In this document: piece by piece, positions 10,646 through 20,158 of the stretch
Layout of the letters: every line of letters begins with the position of its first letter
How positions within the stretch are numbered: position 1 is the stretch's first letter
Assembly (NCBI GenBank): GCA_025506515.1
Contig: CM046452.1
Span: 68,426,560-68,490,559, forward strand
Source of the DNA: Flaveria trinervia
Lineage: Eukaryota > Streptophyta > Magnoliopsida > Asterales > Asteraceae
Reading direction: 5' to 3'
Length of the DNA stretch: 64,000 nt
Position numbers and translations under genes: made by a program
The notes under the pieces: model-generated
What the model was told of the DNA's origin: nothing
The model's input: the letters and a program-made list of their open reading frames with translations, nothing else
Database searches by the model: none

Positions 10646-11536
10646 TGTTAGGATCAGTGATCTACGTTTGATTGATTAGAGAGTATTGCAGCGGAAATCA
10701 AACAATGAATTAAACAATTCACAATAATATAGTTGATATTCAAGTAAGAACAAACGATTATAGAAAGAATTCTGCAAATCAAAGATTTCATTCAATACGC
10801 GCTTTCGTGGTGGCAAAATGTCACACTTACAATCAGGTCAATCATCCCTTATATAGGAATGTCGTGGTGGAACATTCCTTATATAGGAGATGTGACGTCT
10901 GTTGATGTCATTTGATAGTGACATCTAACAGAATTATTCAAACTACTGAAAGTTAACAGAACTACTGAAGATATCAAAACAGCTGACATCTTCTTACAAA
11001 AATACTAAGTGTTAACTATCACTACAACTACTGAAAAGAAACTACTGAAACTACAACGACTGAAGGACATGCTCTTCAGTCGTTTTACAAATACTGAAAC
11101 AAAAAGAAAACTACTGAAAAGGAAACCATCACAAAAACTGAAGAATGCTTCTTCAGCTGTTGTAACAAACTCTGAAGGCTTCAGTACTTGTACTTGAACT
11201 TCAGCTGTTGTCATCAGCTGATGTCTTCAGTCTTTGTACTTCAGCTGTTGATCTTCAGTGCTTTGTTCTTCAGTTGTTGATCTTCAGACTTTGGTCTTCA
11301 GCTATTGAAGTCTTCAGTACTTTAGTCTTCAGCTATTGAAGTCTTCAGTACTTTAGTCTTCAGCTGTTGATCTTCAGACTTTGGTCTTCAGCTGTTGAAG
11401 TCTTCAGTACTTTAGTCTTCAGCTATTGAAGTCTTCAGACTTTGTCAAACAGCTGATCAATTCTTCAGCAGTTTTTGTGATGTCTATGGGACTTAGAGTT
11501 TTTCTGATCAGGCTCATTGGTTCTTTTGGTCCAACA
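10646..11536 (-). repeat. 5' LTR of element A with duplicated TATA box
   Basis: 891 bp, bounded by TGTTAGGATC and GGTCCAACA. On the minus strand U3 is the right part. A dense palindrome cluster (CTTCAGCTGTTGAAG, CTTCAGTACTTTAG and variants, 10940-11460) is followed by TGACGTC (about 10893) and then two TATATAAGG boxes, 10880-10885 and 10850-10855, which lie in a roughly 30-bp tandem duplication absent from the LTR at 11578. TGACG-type motifs are bZIP sites in plants, so stress-responsive transcription is plausible but inferred. Confidence 0.92.
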
Positions 11537-11577
11537 CAAAAACTGCGTTACATGGTTGTGTTACATCACTCTTTACT
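11537..11577. other. 41-bp spacer between two LTRs
   Basis: Unrecognised 41 bases between the 5' LTR of A and the next LTR. It contains no primer site or polypurine tract and does not match the target of either LTR. Confidence 0.4.
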
Positions 11578-12466
11578 TGTTAGGATCAGTGATCTATGTT
11601 TGATTGATTAGAGAGTATAGCAGCGGAAATCGAACAATGAATTAGCCAATCACAAGAACGAAACGATATTCAATGAAGAACAAAGACGGTTATAGAGAGA
11701 GAATTCTGCAAATATATTTCATTCAATATTCGCTTCGTGGTAACGAAATGTCACACTTACAATTAGTCGACACCTCTTATATAAGAGATGTGACGTCTGC
11801 TGATGTCACTTGATAGTGACATCTAACAGAATTATTCCAACTGAAACACAACTACTGAAGATGTCAAAACAGCTGACATCTCCTTACAAAAATGCTAAGT
11901 GTTATCAGTTGTTATAACTACTGAAAAACATAAAACTACTGAAACTACAACGACTGAAGAACAAGCTCTTCAGTCGTTTTACAAAACTACTGAAAGTAAA
12001 AACATAAAACTACTGATATCACAACTACTGAAGAAGTACTCTTCAGCTGTTGTGACAACTACTGAAACTTCAGTACTTGATCTTCAGACTTAAACTTCAG
12101 ACGTTTCATCAGCTGATGACTTCAGTAGATATCATCAGCTCATGTCTTCAGTCTTTGTCTTCAGACTTTGTACATCAGTTGTTGATCTTCAGCACTTGTA
12201 AACTCTTCAGCTGTTGTACTTCAGTACTTTGAACTTCAGCTTCAGCACTTGTGTTCTTCAGCTGTTCAGCTTCAGTACTTGTGTTCTTCAGCTGTTGTAC
12301 TTCAACACTTTAGTCTTCAACTGTTGAAGTCTTCAGCACTTGATCTTCAGCTGTTGAAGTCTTCAGTACTTGTCAAACTGCTGATGAAGCTTTCAGCAGT
12401 TGTTGTGATATCATGTGGGACTTAGAGGTTTTTTGATCTTGGCTCATTGGTTCTTTTGGTCCAACA
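11578..12466 (-). repeat. Isolated LTR of the A family
   Basis: 889 bp with the same ends as the LTR of A and close sequence similarity (a single TATA box, TATATAAGAGG on the minus strand; palindrome cluster 11850-12400). No primer site adjoins its left end and no polypurine tract its right end, so it is a solo LTR or a relic of a compound insertion. Its right end cuts element G exactly before caccaccatattag, which is uninterrupted in F at 63249. Confidence 0.85.
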
Positions 12467-13280
12467 CACCACCATATTAGATCCTCTTGAGTGAAAAATG
12501 TAGACCTATAAATAACAACCCAATTAAGGATCATGTGGTGTCTACTCCTCTAGTTAGTGATCCTGATTCCACGGGTAAACTAGTGAAATGTTACACTACA
12601 CAGAAGGAGGCTACTTTGATATCAAAAGGCAAGATGCCACTTGAGAACTTAGATGATGCATTTAAAAGGGTTAATATAAGTTCAGGTTCACCAAAGTCCA
12701 TTTCGGAATCCAAACTGTCTAAACCAGTTAACCACAAACGTGTCAATCGTCAAAGTCCAACCAAAGGGCATGTTAAAGATGTTCAAAGCATAAAAACAAT
12801 TAAATTTGTTAATAAAGATGAAACATCTGAACGAGTAGTGACAAAACCAACCAGACACACCTCACACCTTCACTAAACTCAACATCTCATAAAATTTTTC
12901 CTCAGTCTATAGAAGCAAGATCTTGCTACAGTTATGGAAAATGAGGACATATTTCTACTAATTGTCCTTACTATCAGACACCTAGAAGAAATTGAACTTT
13001 ATGATACACAACAAAGTTCTTCTAAAATAAGATCTAACACTCCACCTAAGAGTGTTAGTGAATCAAAAGTTCAACCATAAGTCAGTCGTCTGTTTACCAC
13101 AAACAGGCCTTACACAAAACTGGCTTATGGAAAGAAAAATCAAGTATGGGGTCTGATAGTGAGAATGATAAGAAGAAAGATATGCCCTCATCCTCTAATG
13201 GACAATGGATTGAGTTTATGATGTGTGATTCCTCTGGGTGACCCAAGCCAGTTAAGGCTTTGGTCCCAAATCTGAACTAA
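12467..13280 (+). pseudogene. Gag C-terminal remnant of Copia element G
   Basis: This is almost identical in sequence to 63249-64000 of element F and a more distant match to 22165-22954 of E. Visible are a Lys/Ser-rich region, a knuckle remnant CYSYG followed by TGA and then GHISTNC (near 12925-12965; the second Cys is Tyr in E, F and G alike), and the tail ALVPNLN with TAA at 13278. The part of G upstream of 12467 is missing from the window. Confidence 0.8.
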
Positions 13281-13880
13281 CAAGTTTCTTTGACTCTGCA
13301 GGGTGTCCGCTATAGTGCTATCACTAATGCCTGGATTATTGATAATGGGGCGTCTAGGCACATGACAGGAATTTCGTCCCTTTTTTTCAATGTCAAACAA
13401 ATCAAAGGGGACATGTTTCATTTGCTGGGAACAAAAGAGGCTACATCACAACACAAGGTGAAGTAGGAAACAAGAAAGTAAAGTTTGACAAGGTAAACTA
13501 TGTTCAACAACTTCAAAACAATTTACTTTCTGTCTCTCAGATCTGTGACTAAGGCTTTAAGGTTGTGTTTGACAACAATAAGTGCTACATGTTGAAAAAG
13601 GACCATGTGATTGAGGAGGATAAGGTTCTCATGTCAGCTTCAAGATATAACGACCTGTATGTCTTGGATCTCTCAAAAGCATCCACAACTGATCACACGG
13701 TTCAATGCTTCTTGTCAAAGGCAACTGAGAGGGACTCAGTCTCGTGGCATAGGAGAATGGGGCACATCAATCCTAGGAAGACGAATCACTTGATTCAGAA
13801 TGATCTAGTGAATGGTGTAAATGTCAAGAACTTCTAGCTTCCAGACTTCTGCATAGCTTGCAAGAACGGGAACAACCAAG
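13281..13880 (+). pseudogene. Protease and gag-pre-integrase of element G
   Basis: After the stop, an acceptor-like CTGCAG at 13296-13301 leads into GVRYSAITNAWIIDNGASRHMTG, the aspartic protease site in a D-N-G form that E also has (D-N-G-A-S is common in plant Copia elements). Then come the segment around NNFKTIYFLS, broken by frameshifts, and the zinc domain with HRRMGHINPRKTNHLIQ and DFCIACKNG (13745-13870). Confidence 0.8.
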
Positions 13881-14990
13881 AAGGCTCATAAGGCAAAGAA
13901 AGTGAACTATATTGATATGCCTCTCGAGCTTTTGCACATGGATCTGTTTGGCCCTGTTAGCACAAAAGCATTGTAGAGATCTATATTGCTTTGTAGTAAC
14001 ATATGATTACTCAAGATTCTCTTGGGTGATGTTTCTGGAAACCAAGTCAAAAACTTTTGAATCATTCAAACATCTGGTAACTACACTGGATCACTCTACA
14101 AAAGAAGTTAGGCAGATTCGATCAGACAACGAAACTGAATTCAAAAATTAGTGGATGAGGCCTACTATAGAGAAAGATGAATTGTTCATCAATTCGCCTC
14201 TGCCTACACTCCAAAGATGAACGTTGTAGCTGAAAGAAAGAATCAAAGTTTGATAGACTGCCAAAACAATGCTTGCTGAGTCAATACTGCCTATTCAATT
14301 CTAGAATGAGGCAGTGGCACATGCGTTACAAGGTAATCGAGTCTTAGTGGTCAAGTGACATAGAAAAACGTGTTATGAACTACTCCAGCGACGTAAACCT
14401 AATTTGGAGTATTTAGAACCATTTGCCGCACCTTGTACATTGTTGAAGAAGAGTCAGAATGGGAAGTTTAGAGAGAAGGTAGAAGAAGGGATATTTCTCG
14501 GTTACTGCATACAAGACAAGAGAGTTTACAACAACTCAACGGGTCAGGTAGAAGTGTGGTGCAACGTTGACGTTCAAGATACACCACCCCCCAACTAGGA
14601 AAGGACCTCATTGTTCTTTGACTATGTTGGATTCTTTAAATCCTTCAATCTGCCGCCTTCTCATACTAATGAGGAGCTTTTTACTAGGATATGTATGAAG
14701 CTCTTAACACTCCTCCACCGGACTCGACATCAACTGGTCCATTAGATGGCTCTGCTAGCCCTTTAGGGGGGACCTTGAAGAAAGTGAGTCTTCATCTGAT
14801 GATGAGGCAACTGAGACTGCTAATATGGACCGGGGAATAGGTTCCCACAAATGAAAGAACACAAGCATCAAATCCCGATGCCTTTGAACCTCATACTCCA
14901 ACAGCCACAGATCCTGAACCTGAGTTTAACAATCTGGATAATGAGGTGGCTGTTCCAACAACTCGTGGATCTTGGATAAATGTTTATCAT
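13881..14990 (+). pseudogene. Integrase remnant of element G
   Basis: Fragments in several frames: PLELLHMDLFGPVSTK (13920), TYDYSRFSWVMFLETKSK (14004), IRSDNETEFKN (14115), then AYTPKMNVVAERKNQS (14203), where the usual G-V is changed and Q-x-N becomes K-x-N. The C-terminal part is FREKVEEGIFLGYCIQDKRVYN (14470). The stretch from 14600 to 14990 is the acidic Ser/Thr linker before RT. It cannot encode active protein. Confidence 0.8.
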
Positions 14991-15895
14991 CCCTTAGATA
15001 TTGTCATTGGGGATGTTCAATCGGGAGTACAGGCCAAAAATCAACTATACTCAACTAATTATGCTCGGTAATGGAAAAAGGATATCTTCACGATGGCGCA
15101 TATCGATTTTTGTGTCTCAATTTGAGCCAAAATATGTTAGTGAAGTATTAAAAGATGAGGCATGGGTTAGTGCGATGCAAGAAGAACACCTACTGTTCAA
15201 GAAGTTAGGAGTTGGACCCTTGTGGACAAACCAAAAGGTGCTAAGTGATTGGCACTAATGGGTGCTGAAATGCAAGAAAGATGACCAAGGGTCATAACCA
15301 GACACAAGGCTTGACTTGTAATTCAAGGGTTTAGACAAGTCGAAGGCATTGACTACAATGAAGTGTTTGCACCAGTGGCAAGGATGGAAGCGATACGTAT
15401 ATTTCTAGCTTACGCATCCTACATGAAGATTAAAGTCTACAACTAGATGTGAAGAGTGCATTCCATCATGGTGAAATCCGTGAGATGGTTTATGTCAGTC
15501 AACCCGAAGGATTTGAGGATCCTTATCATTGGGACAGAGTTTACAAGCTAGACAAGGCTCTCTACAGGCTCCATCAAGCCCCCAGAGCCTGGTATGAGAA
15601 ACTCTCACTCATCTGGTGAAGCATGGTTTTAGCATAGGAGTGATTGACTGTATATTGTTCATCAAAGAGAAATATGACGACTTACTGCTGGTACAGATTT
15701 ATGTTGATGACATAATCTTCGGTTCCAAACACGAAGAATTATGTAAGGATTCGAATCTGTAATGAAAGCAGAATTTGAGATGAGTGCCATGGGGGAGATG
15801 AAGTTCTTTCTCAGCTTACAGGTGGATCAGACCCAAAGAAATCTTCCTACATCAGACCAAGTATGTAGGAGATATCCTCAATTGACTCGACATGG
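14991..15895 (+). pseudogene. Reverse transcriptase remnant of element G
   Basis: RVT_2 domain in pieces: WVSAMQEEHLLFKKLGV (15164), the NEVFAPVARMEAIRIFLAYAS stretch (15357), VYKLDKAL (15539), LHQAPRAWYEKL (15570) and the catalytic YVDD in QIYVDDIIFGS (about 15697-15730). Single-base losses (for example near 15440 and 15745) break the frame. The order and wording follow E at 24760-25560. Confidence 0.85.
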
Positions 15896-16560
15896 AGAAT
15901 GCTTCAGCAGCTGGAACTGCACTTGCCACGAACCATGACGTGGCACCCGATGGAATGATGATCTGGTCGATGCAACCATGTACAGAGGAATGATCGGATC
16001 TCTCATGTACCTCATAGAATCACGTCCCGATATCATGTATGTGACGTGCCTTTCTTTTAGATATCAGGTGAAACCAAAAGTAAACCATCTCATCGGCATC
16101 AAAAGGATTTTTAGTTATCTAAAGGGTACTCCAACACTCGGGTTGTGTATCCTCATGGCGATGACTTTGAGCTTAGAGCATATAGTGACTCGGATTATGG
16201 TGGCTGCAAAATGATTACAAGTCAACATCAGCAGGATGTCAGTTCTTTGGTAGACGGTTAGTCACCTGGCAGTGTAAGAAGCATGTGAATGAATACGTTC
16301 TACTCTATGCTACTTGCTGTTCACAAATAATTTGGATTCAACAGCAAATGCGCAACTACGGTTTGCAATTTTCTAAAACTCCCATTTTTGTTGATAATTC
16401 TGTAGCTATTGCTGTAACCAAAAATTCGGTCCAACATCCTAAAATAAACACATCGGTATTATGTATCACTTTATACGTGACTATTTTGAAAAGAATTAAT
16501 CAATATGATTAAAATTAATACGTATTTTCAATGCGCCGACCTTTACACAAAAGCATTTGA
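15896..16560 (+). pseudogene. RNase H remnant of element G
   Basis: MYRGMIGSLMYLIESRPDIMYVTC at 15978 opens the connection segment. A frameshift near 16145 follows, then the acidic DSDYGGCK motif near 16190. The EAEY segment is largely lost by a short deletion near 16285. CSQIIWIQQQMRNYG, FVDNSVAIAVTKNSVQHPK and ADLYTKAFDK follow at 16318-16565. This copy keeps Trp in IIWIQQQ where E has a TAG stop. Confidence 0.85.
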
Positions 16561-17349
16561 TAAACTGAGGTTTTTATATCTTTTAGAGGTAATGGCGTGA
16601 AAAAAATGACGTGATTCTAGAAGACGAAAGTTCGTAGTCCGACTAGTGTACTTATTTTATTTCACTTTATTTTTCTATTAATTAAATCCAAAAACACAAA
16701 AAGATTTCGGTTTTAGAATTTTAGGGGGAGAAGTCTAGTATTTAATTCGTGCAGTATTTAATTACTTAAAAAAATGAAGGGGGAGGGCAGCTTAGCTAGT
16801 AAGAAATGAAATCAAATGTAATTCTGATTCAAAGTAAATGGAAAATGATAGTACACAGGGAACGAATTGGTTAAGACTTCAAAACTAGTGTGCTCAAAAT
16901 GTGAAATTCAAAGTACAAGTCTGAGAAGTCTAAGCACAACTAAAGAAAAATGATAGTTAAACTAGGTGCTACTGAGAGACCATAGAGAAAGTAGACCTAG
17001 AGGTTGCTAGTTCAGAATATGATGTGTCGGTAGATTCAACACAATAGATGAGTAGACTTCATTGGTGAATTAAAAAGTCAAACTAACCTGTTCAACTTGC
17101 TGTGAGTTCTCATCTTATCCCTGGTTAACACAATCAATGTATTTCCAATAAGGGGTGACGAGCAAAATAAACGCCACATGTGTCGGGATGACCACAAATA
17201 TGAGCAAAGCACATGTAAAAATGCTAAAAGCAATCAAGATGATAACTTATATTGTTGGTGCGTTATATGCAAAAAGAAAAATAAATGCTCTAAGAAGAAG
17301 GTAGGTTGTGTGCCTCTCTGCTGTGAGGTGGCACTGACCTGAGGATAAA
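16561..17349 (+). other. Post-pol non-coding region of element G, cut by D
   Basis: About 790 bases without coding sequence, homologous to 26240-27080 of E (shared gtgcctctctgctgtg near 17310 and 27035). G should continue towards its own accessory ORF and 3' LTR, but the LTR of D begins at 17350. I did not find the rest of G to the right of D. Confidence 0.6.
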
Positions 17350-18141
17350 TGTAGAGATTAATGAAGAGGCTGATGCAACCTAAACATCTTTAGTCTTTCC
17401 TGCATGTTGCACAAGTGCATTGAAGTGGAATGCTTCGGAAGTTTCACATGTGCAACAGAAATACTCTAAGTGTGAAATCTTCCGAAGCCAAGACCAACAT
17501 CTTCCGAAGGCAAAGATGAAGTCTTCCGAAGCCTCAGACAAAGTCTTCCGAAGCTTCAAGTTCATGAAGACAGATTTCTTTCGAAGACTTTTAGTAACAT
17601 GCTTTATGATGTACTGTTCCATAAAGCCGGACACCTTTCCGCTGTAACTCTCCAAGTCACCAACTAACATGGTTTGGTGAAAAGGTCCATGCTTTTGGTA
17701 ACTGTACATTGAGGTCTTGAGTCTGTAACTTTCTACTTTATCTACTTTATCCTTTTGGTAATAGATAAAATGTGAGCTATGGCATGTCATAGTCACTAGT
17801 CAAAAGGCAATCTGCCTTTTGACCTCTACAATTGATTTTGTGTGTGTCTAGTCAATTGTATCCAGCTGGCTTTCAAAGTATAGCGGGCTATAGGATGTTG
17901 TATAAGTATCTCATGTTCTTGTATCTTTGAATATGCTTTGTAACACTTGTAATAGAACAAAGAGAAGGCAACACACTGCATTCTTGAAAACCAAACACTT
18001 GTGTTCTTTGTGTTCTATCTCATATATTACTGTGTTCTTAGTGTCACCACTTGGTTAATCCAGTTTATTGTTTTATCTAAGTTTAGTTTATCTCCTTTTT
18101 GTGTTGTTTGTTGTAACTCTACACCCTTCAACGATCCTACA
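17350..18141 (+). repeat. 5' LTR of Copia element D
   Basis: 792 bp, TGTAGAG to CCTACA. The start was chosen because the homologous 3' LTR begins TGTAAAG directly after a polypurine tract at 56731. U3 carries repeated CTTCCGAAG / CTTCGGAAG palindromes (near 17430, 17478, 17500, 17522, 17545) and a possible TATA box in TTGTATAAG (about 17897). The bases before it, ataaa at 17345-17349, may be the target duplication, but the partner on the right is not certain. Confidence 0.8.
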
Positions 18142-18143
18142 TT

Positions 18144-18155
18144 TGGTATCAGAGC
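18144..18155 (+). other. Primer binding site of element D
   Basis: TGGTATCAGAGC, two bases after the LTR end; initiator tRNA-Met type, intact. Confidence 0.95.
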
Positions 18156-18225
18156 AATCCAGGCCCTTGATATAAGATCTCACCATCTTTAGATCCCTCA
18201 CACACACAAATACTAAACTTTGCAA

Positions 18226-18946
18226 ATGGCAGCCATTTCCAAAACTGATATGGAAACTGGAACCATGAACAAGTCCCCACTGATCAGTCTTGATGATTTT
18301 GACCCTGGTGTTTAAGAATAGAAGGTTTCATCAGGTCTCTTGATTCAAGAATGTGGGAGTCTATTGAGAATGGACTTTCATACCTAGCACACCTTCTGCT
18401 ACTGGTGCTGGTATGATCCCAAAGATGTGGCTAACTACTCTGATGAAGATAGGAAGAGAGTATAGATAGACAGAAAAGCCATGACAGCTCTTCAAACAGC
18501 CCTTCCAAACGCTATGTACAGAGGTTTCAAGAAGTGCAAAACAGCCAAGCCAGCTGTGGGATGCACTGAAACTGATGTATGAGGGTTCTCTGAAGCTAAG
18601 GAGAACATGAAGGATCCTGAGCAGCAGTTTGAAAATTCACCTTCAAAACAGGTGAAACCATGACTCAGTAGTACTTCAGGTATGTTGAGATTGTGGATAC
18701 CCTAGTGGATGGAAGAGTTTCTCTTGAAAACAGAGACACTTTAAGGAAGTTCATGTCCTCACTTACTAGGCAGTGGACACACTACTGTGTTCTCAAAACT
18801 CTTACTCTGACAGAGTTTATGGGATTCTCAGTGACTACCAGATGGAGATGAACATGCAAGTTCATCTGGAACTCCAACAATCAAATCGGTTCAGCCATAC
18901 ATGTGGTTTAAAGGGATAGCATAGAACCCAAATATCATCTCTTATG
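18226..18946 (+). pseudogene. Gag N-terminal part of element D, interrupted by E
   Basis: The start is the ATG at 18226 (MAAISKTDMETGTMNKSPLI), 70 bases after the primer site. The capsid-like domain is seen in pieces: RSLDSRMWESIENGL, KAMTALQTALPNAMYRGF, EQQFENSP, YFRYVEIVDTLVDGRVSLEN. Several stops and frameshifts are present. The text breaks at 18946 with the target duplication TTATG of element E and resumes at 33034. Confidence 0.8.
18942..18946. repeat. Target site duplication of E, left copy
   Basis: TTATG directly before the 5' LTR of E; the identical pentamer follows its 3' LTR at 33034-33038. Confidence 0.9.
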
Positions 18947-19672
18947 TGTTGATACATGTATGTCCCTAGATCATGATATGAATGTAATAGATCTTGTTTG
19001 TCTGATTTTGAGGTAATGCTTGGAATGATTAATGAAATGATATTGTTTGTTTGTTATTTATAATGGTTAATATTTCATTAATGAGTCGACGTTGAATTGG
19101 TTAATTAGGTTTGTGGTTGTTTGAATTGTTACACATAATGAATATTAATTAATACATTCAAACTTAACAAAATGAAGTTCTCATGCGAATGGCCCATGCG
19201 AATGGACTATACGCACGAATAAATTCATACGAATGACTCAGTCGCACGACTGAACCAGGAGACTGGATCAGTCGTATGATTGTAACATAAATTGGCTCAG
19301 TCGCACGACTGAACACTCAGTCATGCGGATGAATAAACCGCATGGTTCAATCGCACGATTGAACCATACTAATGGTTCAGTCGCACGGATGAACAAGACT
19401 AACCTATAAATACAACCCAATTCGTGGAAAAGAAGCATTCATTGATTACGATTCCAGACGTACCCTAGCCGTCCAGAAGCCTCTCAATTCGTTCTCCAAG
19501 TTCACAGAACACATTAGATCGATTCACAATCGACTTCTAACGTTAGATTCAATTCTTGATTGATGCTTCGTGTGTTCTCACTGATTGGATCGCCAATCAA
19601 ATAGAATCCGCACTATTTGATCTGGTTTACACGCTAATCACTAGGTATTTCATTCAATACCAGGTCCTAACA
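18947..19672 (+). repeat. 5' LTR of Copia element E
   Basis: 726 bp, TGTTGATACATG to GGTCCTAACA, the same length as the 3' LTR and very similar to it. U3 holds a cluster of palindromes at 19190-19400 (two exact TCAGTCGCACGACTGA at 19238-19253 and 19297-19312 plus variants), ending directly before the TATA box TATAAATA at 19405-19412. The box-to-LTR-end distance leaves room for R and U5. Confidence 0.95.
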
Positions 19673-19673
19673 A

Positions 19674-19685
19674 GGGTATGAGAGC
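19674..19685 (+). other. Primer binding site of E, degenerate
   Basis: Reads GGGTATGAGAGC where D and F have TGGTATCAGAGC; two substitutions, at the first base and at the C. Confidence 0.75.
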
Positions 19686-20158
19686 ATTGGCTCTTGATTA
19701 CGTGTGATTCAATCAAGATTGATAAAAAAATTGTGTTTTTGCATTAAACACAATTTTTGGTGTCAAAAGTGATCTTGGACGTTCCCTGCTCATCAAGTTT
19801 GTTTTTCTACGATTTAGGCGATTATACCTTGCGAAAATTCAAATTTTTACAGGTGAAACACGTTTAACCTAGAAAATTTCGCAAAACAGCAGCTTCAGTC
19901 ACACGAGAGTCCATTCGCACGACTGGACTTCATTCGCATAGTCCAGACGCACGATTGGACCTAGTCGCATCTCCATTCGTACGATTGAACCGTTCGTTCG
20001 CATTGCTCATACGCATCAGATTCATTTGCATGACTGAGCAATCGCTTAGTTCAGCCACACGATTGAACCAGTCGCAGAGTTCATACGCACGACTAACCAT
20101 TCGCATCCTTCAGTCACACTAGTGACAGTTTGTTTTATTAGAGTTAAAGTTATTCGCC
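19686..20158 (+). repeat. Leader of E with a second palindrome cluster
   Basis: The untranslated leader between primer site and gag. At 19895-20110 it carries many CATTCGCACGACTGG / CAGTCGCA / CATACGCA half-palindromes of the same type as the LTR U3. F has the same cluster at 60995-61220. Confidence 0.75.

Noticed and set aside
13300..13400. Protease D-N-G in G and E as a catalytic loss
   Set aside because: D-N-G-A-S at this site is common in plant Copia proteases as far as I recall, so it is not evidence of inactivation.
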